64,000 nucleotides of DNA from Chryseobacterium sp. SN22 (GCF_008329705.1 NZ_VTSX01000007.1:115598-179597), one strand, 5' to 3'; counted from the first letter of the stretch, positions 8,372 to 16,974 are shown. Numbers and translations: made by a program. The notes: a model not told the origin generated them from the letters alone.

Positions 8372-10287
8372 TCGATATCGCCTAACATCTCCAAAGCCTT
8401 CATCATATCAATTCCCTTACCCAAAACCGGCTTGAATAAATCTCCTTTTACCTCAATTCTTTCCAGTGCATTATGAATATTAAAATCGGTAGGCTTTAAC
8501 CCTTTTTTTAATTCGTTCCATTCCAGAGGCATGGAAACGGAAGCACCTTCCTTCGGCCGGATGCTGTATGTGCTTGCTAAAGTCTGTCCGCTTCTGTTCT
8601 GCAAATAATCGAGGTAGATCTTTTTGTCGTCCCGTTTCTGCAGGCTTCTTTCCAAAGTGGTAATTTCAGGAAGCCTGTCATGAACCTGTTTCATCAGGAT
8701 GTGGGCAAAATCTTTTACCTGGTCGAAATCGTATTTTCCGCCCATCGGAATGTAAATATGGATTCCGGTGCTGCCCGAAGTTTTGCAGTAACCTTCGATC
8801 TTGACGGATTTCAGGACTTCGTTTACCTGTAAAGCTGTTTCAATGACGTCATCAAATGTATTTTTCTTGGAAGGATCAAGATCCAGAACCAAAAAATCGG
8901 GATGTTCCAGATCGGGAAGGGAAGCATTCCATGGATTCATGTCGATACAGCCCAGATTATTGAGATAAGCCAGGGTTGCTTTATCATTGCAGTAAATATA
9001 ATCGATATCTTTGTCGTTTGATTCGGAATAGACCTGTGTGGTTTTTATCCAGTCCGGGATATTGTCACCTGCTTCTTTCTGATAAAAATTCTGCTCTTCA
9101 ATTCCGTTAGGGAAGCGATTTAAAGAAAGCGGACGGTTTTTAAGATGCGGCAGAATATAATCGGCCACCGACTGGTAATATTCCATTACCTCGCCTTTGG
9201 TAATGCCGTCCTTTGGAAAATAAACTTTATCCTGATTGGTCAGTTTTACTTTATGGCGGTTCAGGGTAATTTCTTTTTCGTTTTCAGAAGGTTTTGTCTT
9301 TTTTGGGGCGGTCGTTTTCATATTAATAATGTTTGAAGTCTCTTTTAAATCGTTCGCTGGGCTTTTAACCTCTTCAGGCTCTTTGTCTTCACGGATGGCC
9401 ATAAAAACAGGATGCCGGAAAATTCCATCATTGGTAATTTCGGAATATTTGATTTCGCAGACCAGTTCAGGTTTCGTCCAGGTAACAGGCATATTTGTTT
9501 TCGGGGCTTTATCGAAGGGTGAGGTTCTTGTCGTAATTTTCTCCAGCCTTTCCAGGATTTCATGAATCCGTTCACGGTTGAATCCGGTGCCGGTATGTCC
9601 GCAGTAGATCAGCTTTTCATCCACATATTTCCCTAAAATCAGAGCGCCGAAACCTTCCCGCGAACCCCTTGGTTCGGTAAATCCGCAGATAATTGCTTCT
9701 TCGGTATTGTTAAATTTAATTTTCAGCCAATCGGTGGTGCGGTGGTTTTCCACATACGGACTGTTTGCCTTTTTGGCAATCATGCCTTCCAGTTTCATTT
9801 TCCGCATCTGTTTGAAAAAGTCGGTCCCTTTTTCAGGAATATGATCACAATACTTAATAACATCTGTTTCAGTGAGTGCTTCTTTCAACAGCTCTTTCCG
9901 CTGGATAAGCGGCAGTTCCTCCGTAGAATGGCCGTTCAGCCACAGGATGTCGAAAACCTGATAGGTCAGTGCTAAATCGGGATTATCACCAATCTGCTGT
10001 AATAATTGAAAGTTTGGTCTGCCATTTTCGTCATAAGCTACAATTTCGCCATCCAGAATCATGTTGTGAACCTGATTCTCAAAATCACGCGATACTTTTT
10101 CAAATTTAGATAAAAAAGAAATCCCGTTGCGGGAGTAGAAGAGAGGCTCGTCCCGGCTGAGATCGGCGACGGCACGGTAACCGTCCCACTTGATTTCAAA
10201 AACCCAGTTGGGGTCATCAAAAGCTTCATCGGTGAGTCTGGCGAGCATGGGCTTAATGTAGTTTTCAACCTTTTTTTCGCCGGCCAA
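8368..10287 (-). CDS. ligD: DNA ligase D, ligase and polymerase domains (3' part of split ligD)
   Basis: LigD seals double-strand breaks together with Ku (bacterial NHEJ). This 639-residue part holds the ATP-dependent ligase domain (adenylation motif KWDG with Lys33, later EGMIAKK and TDWLKIKF) and, from about residue 340, the primase-type polymerase domain (VYFPKDGITKGEVMEYY, catalytic DLDPS, GSTGIHIYIPM). The only start available is a TTG at 10287 with no evident ribosome site. The same frame stays open upstream through the linker into the A-runs at the end of the phosphoesterase ORF. Adding one A there gives a single 853-residue protein in the usual PE-ligase-polymerase order. It is best treated as the second half of one gene. 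Confidence 0.88.
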   Translation of the reverse strand: MAGEKKVENYIKPMLARLTDEAFDDPNWVFEIKWDGYRAVADLSRDEPLFYSRNGISFLSKFEKVSRDFENQVHNMILDGEIVAYDENGRPNFQLLQQIGDNPDLALTYQVFDILWLNGHSTEELPLIQRKELLKEALTETDVIKYCDHIPEKGTDFFKQMRKMKLEGMIAKKANSPYVENHRTTDWLKIKFNNTEEAIICGFTEPRGSREGFGALILGKYVDEKLIYCGHTGTGFNRERIHEILERLEKITTRTSPFDKAPKTNMPVTWTKPELVCEIKYSEITNDGIFRHPVFMAIREDKEPEEVKSPANDLKETSNIINMKTTAPKKTKPSENEKEITLNRHKVKLTNQDKVYFPKDGITKGEVMEYYQSVADYILPHLKNRPLSLNRFPNGIEEQNFYQKEAGDNIPDWIKTTQVYSESNDKDIDYIYCNDKATLAYLNNLGCIDMNPWNASLPDLEHPDFLVLDLDPSKKNTFDDVIETALQVNEVLKSVKIEGYCKTSGSTGIHIYIPMGGKYDFDQVKDFAHILMKQVHDRLPEITTLERSLQKRDDKKIYLDYLQNRSGQTLASTYSIRPKEGASVSMPLEWNELKKGLKPTDFNIHNALERIEVKGDLFKPVLGKGIDMMKALEMLGDID

Positions 10288-10325
10288 AGAATTGAAATGC
10301 TGGAAATCAGGTTTTGTTTCAGTGG

Positions 10326-10928
10326 CTAATGTGCTTTTTTGCCGCTTTTTGGGCTTTTTTTTTCCTCTAAAAATTTTGTTACTTCAGAACCTTTTGAGGT
10401 ATGGTCTTCAGCATCATATCCGCTTTCTGCGTAATCGTCTTTGTGCTTGATCAGCAGCCAGGAATTTTCTTCGGTGTTTTTCATTCTCACCAAAGCAAAT
10501 TCGCCTTTCAGTTTTTTTCCGTGCAGGATAAACTTCAGGGATCCGTCATGGAGTTCCTTTAACAGTTCTTTTTCATCCGAAAGCTTTGACGGGTTTTCCA
10601 AAGGCTCGTAGGTTCCGCTGTCCCATACTTCTACCTGTCCGGCTCCATAGTTTCCTTCGGGAATATTTCCTTCAAAATCTTTATAATCATAAGGATGGTC
10701 TTCCACCATCATGGCCAGCCGTTTGTCTTTAGGGTCGAGCGACGGACCTTTCGGTACGGCCCAGCTTTTCAGGACCCCATCCATTTCCAGGCGGAAATCA
10801 TAATGCAGCCGGGATGCGGCATGCCTCTGGATGACGAAAATAAGCTTGTCTTTACTGCTTTTCGTTTTGCCTTCCGGTTCGCTGGTTTCATCGAACTTTC
10901 TTTTTGAGTTGTAATCTTGAAGTGCCAT
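10326..10928 (-). CDS. ligD: DNA ligase D, 3'-phosphoesterase domain (5' part of split ligD)
   Basis: The 200-residue N-terminal module of LigD, the 3'-phosphoesterase that trims 3' ends: conserved VIQRHAASRLHYDFRLEMDG (near residues 32-51), SWAVPKGPS, VEDHPYDYKDFEG and GNYGAGQVEVWD. The start ATG overlaps the ku stop by one base (TGATG), implying translational coupling. The frame ends at TAG just after a Lys/Ser-rich linker coded by A9 and A6 runs (10355-10363, 10335-10340 on the plus strand). One extra base in either run joins it to the ligase-polymerase frame. Stand-alone phosphoesterase proteins exist, so a natural split cannot be excluded. Confidence 0.88.
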   Translation of the reverse strand: MALQDYNSKRKFDETSEPEGKTKSSKDKLIFVIQRHAASRLHYDFRLEMDGVLKSWAVPKGPSLDPKDKRLAMMVEDHPYDYKDFEGNIPEGNYGAGQVEVWDSGTYEPLENPSKLSDEKELLKELHDGSLKFILHGKKLKGEFALVRMKNTEENSWLLIKHKDDYAESGYDAEDHTSKGSEVTKFLEEKKSPKSGKKAH

Positions 10929-11713
10929 CAGGATGCGTTTTTGGATTTGGGATTCTGTAAGCTGGCTTTCAGCTGCGCCATTAAATCAATAACCTTACCT
11001 TCTTTGGCAGGTTCTGCTTTTTTGGCTTTTACGGTTTTTCCTTTCGCTTTCTGGTTGATGATCTTCATCAACGATTCGGAATAGGTATCTTTATACATTT
11101 CAGGATCGAATTCCTGGGAAAGCTGTTCGATCAGGCTGACGGCCATTTTCAGTTCGGCAGGCTTCGGCGGTTTTTTAGCCGGGATCTTCAGGTCGCTGTA
11201 ATCCCGGATTTCCTGGGCAAAACGTAAACGGTTTAATACCAGTACTTCATCATTATACGGACGGATCATGCCGATGGCTTCACTCTCACGCAGAACAAAA
11301 GTCCCGACACCCACCATCTCGGTTTTGGCGAGTGCTTTCAGAAGAAGGCGATAGGCATTCTCCCCGTTTTTCTGAGGTTCGAGATAATACGGATTTTCAA
11401 AATAAACCGAATCCACTTCATCTTCCTTTACAAACTGATCAATCGAAAGGATCTTGGACTTTTCAGGGCTTGCTGCCTCGTAATCTTCTTCATCCAAAAT
11501 GATGTATTTGTCGTCCATCAGATAGCCTTTTACAATATTTTCCCACTTCACCTCTTTGCCTGTGCTTTCATTGACCCGTTTAAACCGGATATTCGAAAAA
11601 TCAGACTTGTCGAGCATGTCCAGATCGAGTTTGGTCGTCTCGGTAGCGGAATAAATTTTTACGGGAATATTGACCAGCCCAAAGCCAATGGCACCGTTCC
11701 AGATTGCTTTCAT
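10928..11713 (-). CDS. ku: Non-homologous end joining protein Ku
   Basis: Bacterial Ku forms a homodimeric ring on DNA ends and recruits LigD. The 261 residues are of normal length: the N-terminus MKAIWNGAIGFGLVNIPVKI is diagnostic, followed by the beta-barrel core with EVKWENIVKGY and FVLRESEAIGMIRPYN, then the C-terminal helical part with a Lys/Ala-rich tail. It is the first gene of ku-ligD, overlapping the ligD start by one base. The start codon lies inside a perfect 9-bp inverted repeat (11711-11719 with 11736-11744), which could mask it in the mRNA or act as an operator. Confidence 0.93.
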   Translation of the reverse strand: MKAIWNGAIGFGLVNIPVKIYSATETTKLDLDMLDKSDFSNIRFKRVNESTGKEVKWENIVKGYLMDDKYIILDEEDYEAASPEKSKILSIDQFVKEDEVDSVYFENPYYLEPQKNGENAYRLLLKALAKTEMVGVGTFVLRESEAIGMIRPYNDEVLVLNRLRFAQEIRDYSDLKIPAKKPPKPAELKMAVSLIEQLSQEFDPEMYKDTYSESLMKIINQKAKGKTVKAKKAEPAKEGKVIDLMAQLKASLQNPKSKNAS

Positions 11714-11744
11714 TGTACTGTAATTTGAGATGGAAAGTACAATG
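11711..11744 (-). promoter_or_regulatory. Inverted repeat covering the ku start codon
   Basis: CATTGTACT at 11711-11719 and AGTACAATG at 11736-11744 are perfect inverted 9-mers with a 16-base spacer. On the minus strand the second arm ends with the ku ATG. No -7 consensus box is evident nearby. The function is inferred, not shown. Confidence 0.4.
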
Positions 11745-11791
11745 ATTGTGCCGCGTAAAGGCTTATTTATCTGTGTGGTATGTTGATTTTA

Positions 11792-12943
11792 TCAGTTTTC
11801 GTCTCTGTTTAACTGCTGAATCAGATGATTGCTAGTAAAGAAATTATAACCCAAATCATACATTGTCAAGCTTCCATCTTTTTTTTGGATTCTGAAGAAT
11901 CTTCCGTCGGTATGTATTGTTCTTTCGTAAAGTTTCATACATTGATAATCGTAATCTTTCGGCAAATCAATATGATATTTTCCCGTAAATGGAAGGTTTT
12001 CAGTAATGTTCGTGATCTGTTTTGACTTTAATAATTCATGAAAGAGATAAAAGGTTTCAGATTTTTTAAGGATGACCTTCTGTGTTTTTGACTTTAATCT
12101 ATACAGCAGAACAGGATCGTTTAAATCGGTAGATTTTAATGGAATATTCTGATACAAATAACTGACATTCCGGATTAGTCTTCTCAGTTCAAAAGGTGAT
12201 TCGTTACCATAATTATAAACGGTTTTAATGATTTTTCCTTTTGATGCAAAGGTTACGCTTTGTGAAGATAAATCCGTAACCGATATTTGATATTCCGGTT
12301 GTAAGGCTTTAATATCAAGATTCTCCAGTTCATTAAAAATATCTTTTATCCTTTTATCAGCAACCCCATTTTTATAAAAGCCATTCTTGGAATTATTAGA
12401 TTCTCCATAAAAAAATAAATAACCGGTTTTATTTATTACGGATGAATTTTGAGGGCAGCTTCCGAAACAGGGTGACTTTGAAACGATAATTTCATCTATC
12501 GGTGGATTGTCGAATTTTTTTTCAGAGAATGGAATTAGGGTAATTGTGGATTTATCTTTTTGTTCTAAAATAATCTTTCTTCTGGTAAAATGTAACATCT
12601 TATTTCCGATAAATCGATTTTCTGCCGGATCAAAAGTCAGCAGTGAATCACCTTTTAATACATACTTTGTTTTCTCTCCAAAATAAAGTGTTTGGTTTTC
12701 ACCTGTTGCCTGATCACGTGAAAATTTAAAAAAGCCGTTTCTATTAATGTATGTTCCGTTTTTTCCAAAAATTAACATCTGCGGATCATCATTTGTGAAT
12801 GGTAGTGTCGGTTCTTCCGGATTTTGCTTATCATCGTTCTCAATAATCCATGTACCTATTATTTTTTGTGAATATTCCTGTTTTTCAGGATGACATGATA
12901 CCACAAAAACACAGATCCAGGCTATAATTATTAGTTTTTTCAT
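11792..12943 (-). CDS. DUF6438-containing lipoprotein
   Basis: 383 residues. The N-terminus MKKLIIIAWICVFVVSC is a lipoprotein signal with a Cys at residue 17. The first half carries a lipocalin-like wording (IIGTWIIENDDKQ, MLIFGKNGTYINRNG, LTFDPAENRFIGNKMLHFTRR). From about residue 145 comes a DUF6438-like domain marked by IIVSKSPCFGSCPQNS and later FNELENLDIKALQPEY, often found in Bacteroidota outer-membrane-anchored proteins. The function is unknown. It lies 35 bases behind aspS, but a terminator-like hairpin fills that gap, so it may be expressed separately. Codon use is more AT-rich than in aspS. Confidence 0.75.
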   Translation of the reverse strand: MKKLIIIAWICVFVVSCHPEKQEYSQKIIGTWIIENDDKQNPEEPTLPFTNDDPQMLIFGKNGTYINRNGFFKFSRDQATGENQTLYFGEKTKYVLKGDSLLTFDPAENRFIGNKMLHFTRRKIILEQKDKSTITLIPFSEKKFDNPPIDEIIVSKSPCFGSCPQNSSVINKTGYLFFYGESNNSKNGFYKNGVADKRIKDIFNELENLDIKALQPEYQISVTDLSSQSVTFASKGKIIKTVYNYGNESPFELRRLIRNVSYLYQNIPLKSTDLNDPVLLYRLKSKTQKVILKKSETFYLFHELLKSKQITNITENLPFTGKYHIDLPKDYDYQCMKLYERTIHTDGRFFRIQKKDGSLTMYDLGYNFFTSNHLIQQLNRDEN

Positions 12944-12946
12944 AAT

Positions 12947-12973
12947 AAAAAAGCGGAGAAAAATTCCCCGCTT
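12947..12973 (-). terminator. Terminator-like hairpin after aspS
   Basis: AAGCGG/CCGCTT (12951-12956, 12968-12973) followed on the minus strand by six T, between the aspS stop and the lipoprotein gene. Confidence 0.6.
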
Positions 12974-12978
12974 CTAAT

Positions 12979-14733
12979 TTATGATTTTAAATTCAATTGC
13001 AATTCCAGTTCATCCAGCTGTTCGTTGGCGATGGCGGCCGGTGCGTCGATCATCACATCCCGTCCCGAATTGTTTTTAGGGAAAGCGATATAATCCCTGA
13101 TCACTTCGTTTCCGTCGAGAATGGCTACCAGACGGTCGAAACCGAAGGCTAATCCACCGTGTGGCGGAGCACCGTATTTAAAGGCATTCATCAGAAATCC
13201 GAACTGGGCTTCCGCTTCTTCCTTGCTGAAACCTAGCAGGTCGAACATTTTAGACTGAAGGTCTTTATCGAAAATCCTGATGGAACCGCCGCCGATTTCG
13301 TTTCCGTTCAATACCATATCGTAGGCATTGGCCCTTGCTTTCCCCGGATCGGTTTCCAGCAGGTGGATATCCTCCGGTTTCGGAGACGTGAAAGGGTGGT
13401 GCATCGCATGGTAACGGCCGCTTTCTTCATCAAATTCCAATAACGGGAAATCGACTACCCAAAGCGGGGCGAATTCGTTTCCTTTTCTCAGGCCCAGGCG
13501 GTTTCCAAGCTCCATTCTTAAAGCCGAAAGCTGGGTTCTTACCTTGTGCTCATTTCCGGAAAGGATCAGCATCAGATCGCCTTCTTTAGCCCCGAATTTC
13601 TCGATGATTCCGGCTAAATCTTCTTCGCTGTAGAATTTATTAACGGAAGAGGTTTTTACGCCGTCGTTCTGGAATTTAACCCAAACCATTCCGGAAGCAC
13701 CGATCTGCGGTCTCTTTACCCAGTCTACCAGCTCGTCGATCTGCTTTCTGGTATAGTCGGCGCAACCTTCTACGTTGATTCCGACAACGAGTTCCGCTTC
13801 ATCAAATATTTTAAAGTCTTTTCCTTTTACCAAGTCGTTCAGTTCCGTGAATTCCATTCCGAAACGGATGTCCGGCTTGTCGTTCCCGTATTTCTGCATC
13901 GCATCGGCAAACGTCATTCTCGGGAAATCCCCGAATTCCTGTCCGGTGATGTCTTTCAGTAAGGTCTTCGTCATTCCTTCGAAAACATTCATCACATCTT
14001 CCTGCTCCACGAAAGCCATTTCACAGTCGATCTGGGTAAATTCCGGCTGACGGTCAGCTCTTAAGTCCTCATCACGGAAACATTTGACGATCTGGAAGTA
14101 TTTATCCATTCCGCCCACCATCAGCAATTGCTTAAAGGTCTGCGGAGACTGCGGCAATGCGTAGAACTGCCCCGGGTTCATCCTGCTCGGAACCACGAAG
14201 TCTCTTGCGCCTTCCGGGGTGGATTTAATCAGAACCGGAGTTTCCACCTCGATAAATCCGTTATCCGAAAGATAATTCCTTACTTTCTGTGCCATATTAT
14301 GACGGAAGATTAACTTCTCTTTTACCGGATTTCTCCGGATATCCAGATAGCGGTATTTCATTCTCAGTTCCTCACCGCCATCCGTTTCATCTTCAATGGT
14401 GAAAGGCGGAAGCTGGGATTCGTTAAGGACTGTCAGTTTTTCCACTAAAATTTCAATTTCCCCGGTCGGGATGTTCGGGTTTTTGCTTACCCTTTCAATC
14501 ACTTTTCCGGTTACCTGGATCACAAATTCACGTCCCAGCTTTTTGGCATTTTCCATCAGTTCTGCTGTAGAGCGCTCCTGGTCGAAAACCAGCTGGGTAA
14601 TTCCGTAACGATCCCGGAGATCTATCCAAATCATAAATCCTTTGTCCCGGATGGTCTGTACCCATCCCGAAAGCGTAACTTCTTCATTAAGATTCTTAAG
14701 AGACAATTCTCCGTTGGTGTGTGATCGAAACAT
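12979..14733 (-). CDS. aspS: Aspartate--tRNA ligase
   Basis: Charges tRNA-Asp. The 584 residues match bacterial AspRS: an N-terminal OB-fold anticodon-binding domain ([20 protein letters not shown]), the class II core with motif 2 [19 protein letters not shown], the bacterial GAD insertion in the middle, and motif 3 [13 protein letters not shown] near the C-terminus. The end [12 protein letters not shown] is characteristic. It has its own promoter box at 14795-14802, and its leader contains direct and inverted copies of a GGTTTAAAGTTCA unit. Whether it charges only tRNA-Asp or also tRNA-Asn was not determined. Confidence 0.96.
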   Translation of the reverse strand: MFRSHTNGELSLKNLNEEVTLSGWVQTIRDKGFMIWIDLRDRYGITQLVFDQERSTAELMENAKKLGREFVIQVTGKVIERVSKNPNIPTGEIEILVEKLTVLNESQLPPFTIEDETDGGEELRMKYRYLDIRRNPVKEKLIFRHNMAQKVRNYLSDNGFIEVETPVLIKSTPEGARDFVVPSRMNPGQFYALPQSPQTFKQLLMVGGMDKYFQIVKCFRDEDLRADRQPEFTQIDCEMAFVEQEDVMNVFEGMTKTLLKDITGQEFGDFPRMTFADAMQKYGNDKPDIRFGMEFTELNDLVKGKDFKIFDEAELVVGINVEGCADYTRKQIDELVDWVKRPQIGASGMVWVKFQNDGVKTSSVNKFYSEEDLAGIIEKFGAKEGDLMLILSGNEHKVRTQLSALRMELGNRLGLRKGNEFAPLWVVDFPLLEFDEESGRYHAMHHPFTSPKPEDIHLLETDPGKARANAYDMVLNGNEIGGGSIRIFDKDLQSKMFDLLGFSKEEAEAQFGFLMNAFKYGAPPHGGLAFGFDRLVAILDGNEVIRDYIAFPKNNSGRDVMIDAPAAIANEQLDELELQLNLKS

Positions 14734-14741
14734 AAATTATT

Positions 14742-14780
14742 GGTTTAAAGTTCAAGGTTTAAAGTTCATATCTGAACTTT
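14742..14780. repeat. Short direct and inverted repeats in the aspS leader
   Basis: GGTTTAAAGTTCA occurs at 14742-14754 and again at 14756-14768, and AAAGTTCA (14761-14768) is inverted as TGAACTTT (14773-14780) with a 4-base loop. All lie between the aspS promoter box and start codon. They may be a fragment of the low-complexity intergenic repeats common in this phylum, or a leader hairpin. Confidence 0.6.
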
Positions 14781-14794
14781 GAATTTTCCGTTGG

Positions 14795-14802
14795 CAAAGA
14801 TA
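14795..14802 (-). promoter_or_regulatory. -7 promoter box of aspS
   Basis: TATCTTTG on the minus strand, consensus TAnnTTTG, about 60 bases before the aspS start. Confidence 0.6.
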
Positions 14803-14830
14803 AGATTTTTGAAGGTTTTAAAAACAAAAA

Positions 14831-14889
14831 AACACCCTTTCATAAAAATTCCGGAACCTTTAGTCAGGTTCCGGATAAGTTTTGGGTGT
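14831..14889 (-). terminator. Two-part hairpin terminator behind the Xre operon
   Basis: The inner stem CCGGAACC/GGTTCCGG (14851-14858, 14867-14874) is perfect and, on the minus strand, followed by AATTTTT. An outer stem ACACCC/GGGTGT (14832-14837, 14884-14889) is followed by seven T. The rest of the gene-free stretch 14734-15078 holds the aspS promoter and leader repeats and a G/C-rich patch (14896-14918) in which I see nothing clear. Confidence 0.65.
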
Positions 14890-15078
14890 GGTTTCGTGCC
14901 GAGCCCAGGCCCAGGCCATAAAGAAAGATGATTAATTCTTCTTCACGGGTATTAGTTTCTGCTGGCAAAAGTAGCTTATCTCACAGGAATTTGATAAACA
15001 TAAACTTTGATTTATGGTATTTTAGTATTTAAATCCTGAATTTTAACAGATTATTCTGAATTATTTTCCTAAAAATTC

Positions 15079-15285
15079 TTAATTTTTCACATATTCCAGA
15101 ATGTCGCCGGGCTGGCAATCCAGTGCTTTACAGATGGCTTCCAGGGTGGAAAGCTTTACGGCTTTCGCTTTTCCGGTTTTTAAAATGGAAAGGTTGGCCT
15201 GGGTGATCCCGATTTTTTCGGCAAGTTCCTGCGACTGCATCTTGCGTTTGGCAAGCATAACATCTACGTTGATGACTATCGGCAT
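15079..15285 (-). CDS. Xre-family HTH transcriptional regulator (YozG-like)
   Basis: 68 residues, essentially one helix-turn-helix of the Cro/CI type: VDVMLAKRKMQSQELAEKIGITQANLSILKTGKAKAVKLSTLEAICKAL-type layout, with recognition helix around QANLSILKTG (residues 29-38), ending CQPGDILEYVKN. Small regulators of this type are typically encoded right behind DUF2975 membrane proteins, as here (3 bases apart). It is the last gene of the minus-strand operon 16913-15079 and probably controls it through the palindrome at 16946-16974. Confidence 0.88.
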   Translation of the reverse strand: MPIVINVDVMLAKRKMQSQELAEKIGITQANLSILKTGKAKAVKLSTLEAICKALDCQPGDILEYVKN

Positions 15286-15288
15286 ATT

Positions 15289-15885
15289 CTAAATCGTTAA
15301 ATCAACCTGTTCCTGAAGCTCAAGACCTTTCTTGAAAAATTCCACGATAAATAATACCAGAGCCCCGAAGAAAAGAAAAAGGATGACATTGTAACCTGGA
15401 GACAACAGTGTTTTTACCGTAAAGGGGATTATAGCCATGATAACAATGGCATACAGAATATTCGTCCAACCGAATCTTTTAAGCCACAACAGGGTCTGGG
15501 TAGTGAAAACCTGTTCTCTGCTGATTTCCCTTAAAAACCGGTAGCCCGTATATAAAAACACAGTAATGAAAAGGGTATTGGAAATATAATTTAAAATACT
15601 GAAGGTGCTGAATATCCCGGTTATAAGATTCTGGCGGGTAAATGGAACAAACATTTTGAACTTCAGGAGATCGTCCATCGTCCGGGTCCATTGATTTTGC
15701 GACCAGCCGACATCAGTCCCGGTAATAAAAAAGTCTGAAAGAATGGTATTTCCGGTTTTAAAATTATAGACCAGAACACCAAACCCAAGGATTTCATAAA
15801 TGCACTGAACGGCGAATAAAATAAAAAGCACTAGCAGAAGATAACTTAGATATTGTGAAAGCGAGTTTTTTCCGATAATTTTCAT
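15289..15885 (-). CDS. DUF2975 membrane protein (second copy)
   Basis: 198 residues with four hydrophobic segments (about 10-35, 105-125, 145-165 and 167-185), the layout of DUF2975. It starts MKIIGKNSLSQYLSYLLLVLF and shares this opening with the other DUF2975 gene of the operon (MKITGKKSLLWWVRYPFG), so the two are paralogs. Its C-terminus reads LELQEQVDLTI against IQDENDLVI in the partner. The function of the family is unknown; linkage to a small Xre regulator suggests a membrane signalling or stress role. It lies 3 bases before the Xre gene. Confidence 0.8.
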   Translation of the reverse strand: MKIIGKNSLSQYLSYLLLVLFILFAVQCIYEILGFGVLVYNFKTGNTILSDFFITGTDVGWSQNQWTRTMDDLLKFKMFVPFTRQNLITGIFSTFSILNYISNTLFITVFLYTGYRFLREISREQVFTTQTLLWLKRFGWTNILYAIVIMAIIPFTVKTLLSPGYNVILFLFFGALVLFIVEFFKKGLELQEQVDLTI

Positions 15886-15894
15886 GATATTAAT

Positions 15895-16320
15895 TTATTT
15901 TAAAAGTTCGATTATTGCAGGTTGATTGTATTTTTCGGCATAATCCAGTGCAGTAAAGCCTTTTTCCGTTTTGGTTTCCTTTTTTGCTCCGTTTTCCAAG
16001 AGCTTTTTTGCCATCGCTACGTCTCCGTATTTTGCAGCAAACATCAAAGGCGTTTTACCGTCGCATATTTTTTCCAGGTCTGCTTTGTTGTCGATAAGCT
16101 TCTGAAAAATGTTCACGCTTTTCATTTTAATGGCGAGTGCCAGCAAAGTATAGGAATTATTTTCAGCTTTAAAACACTGATTAATATCCTCACTTCCGAT
16201 CAGGTCCGAAAAACGGGCGGTATTGTCGAATTTAAGAATTTGTTTCTGTTCATTATTCAGTTCCTGGGCAAACCCTGCGCCGGAAATCAACAGTAATCCA
16301 AAGATTAATAATTTGTTCAT
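15895..16320 (-). CDS. Secreted ankyrin-repeat protein
   Basis: 141 residues. The N-terminus MNKLLIFGLLLISGAGFAQ is a clear Sec signal peptide with cleavage likely after AQ. The mature part holds about three ankyrin repeats: YTLLALAIKMKSVNIFQKLI, then GKTPLMFAAKYGDVAMAKKL, then GFTALDYAEKYNQPAIIELL. It is predicted periplasmic, acting by protein binding. It sits between two DUF2975 paralogs with 9- and 35-base gaps, so it is almost surely cotranscribed, which makes it a possible periplasmic partner of these membrane proteins. Confidence 0.85.
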   Translation of the reverse strand: MNKLLIFGLLLISGAGFAQELNNEQKQILKFDNTARFSDLIGSEDINQCFKAENNSYTLLALAIKMKSVNIFQKLIDNKADLEKICDGKTPLMFAAKYGDVAMAKKLLENGAKKETKTEKGFTALDYAEKYNQPAIIELLK

Positions 16321-16355
16321 TATTATAAATTTAAATTGATTATCATGATGAATAG

Positions 16356-16913
16356 TTAAATAACCAGATCGTTTTCATCCTGTATTGCTTTTCCTTTGGT
16401 AAAAATTTCTTTCATCAGGATCAGGATGAAGCCGGTAACCATAAAAACAAACGGCTGCGCGGGATTAAACTGTTGAGGTGAAACCAGAAGGTCAATCAGA
16501 ACATGGATGATCCCGATAGACAGAAGCCCGAATCCCAGAATTTTAAAATTCTGAACGGCCTTAGCGGTAAAAAAGTTATCCTGAGAAAGTTCAGTGATAA
16601 TTTTCAGGGCGGTAATCAGGGTGAAATTGATGGAAAGAATTCCGAGAAATGCCAGCAACAGTCCTTCCGGCGAATTTTCAGTATTTACTGTCATTTGGGT
16701 AAAAGGGTAGTGGAACCGGATAATTCCGGAAGACAGATGGTTTCCTTCGCCCTGTCCGGAAGTAAGCGAAATAAAACGGTTTGTCTGGTGGGTGAAAAAA
16801 TAAATCAGCATCAGGCCCAATGTCCAGATTGAAGCAATACTGAATCCGACGGCATAAATACCGAAAGGATATCGTACCCACCAAAGTAAAGATTTTTTTC
16901 CAGTAATTTTCAT
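16356..16913 (-). CDS. DUF2975 membrane protein (first copy)
   Basis: 185 residues with four predicted membrane segments (roughly 12-38, 85-105, 125-145 and 150-168) and the DUF2975 pattern (NFTLITALKIITELSQDNFFTAKAVQNFKILG in pieces). It is the first gene of the operon DUF2975-ankyrin-DUF2975-Xre. Its promoter box (16937-16944) is 24 bases upstream and directly adjoins a long palindrome. The function is unknown. It is a paralog of the DUF2975 gene at 15289-15885. Confidence 0.8.
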   Translation of the reverse strand: MKITGKKSLLWWVRYPFGIYAVGFSIASIWTLGLMLIYFFTHQTNRFISLTSGQGEGNHLSSGIIRFHYPFTQMTVNTENSPEGLLLAFLGILSINFTLITALKIITELSQDNFFTAKAVQNFKILGFGLLSIGIIHVLIDLLVSPQQFNPAQPFVFMVTGFILILMKEIFTKGKAIQDENDLVI

Positions 16914-16936
16914 GGTTATTAATTTTTTTATTATTG

Positions 16937-16944
16937 CAAATGTA
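16937..16944 (-). promoter_or_regulatory. -7 promoter box of the DUF2975/Xre operon
   Basis: TACATTTG on the minus strand fits TAnnTTTG. The palindrome at 16946-16974 occupies the region where the -33 element would lie. Confidence 0.6.
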
Positions 16945-16945
16945 T

Positions 16946-16974
16946 AATTATTTATCGTAAAACAATAAATAATT
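16946..16974. promoter_or_regulatory. Palindromic operator candidate for the Xre regulator
   Basis: Perfect 10-bp arms AATTATTTAT/ATAAATAATT around CGTAAAACA. Its core TATCGTAAAACAATA is itself a near-perfect palindrome of the form TATYGT-AAA-ACRATA, as expected for a dimeric HTH protein. It overlaps the -33 region of the operon promoter, so bound protein would repress. This is inference from position and symmetry. Confidence 0.5.
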
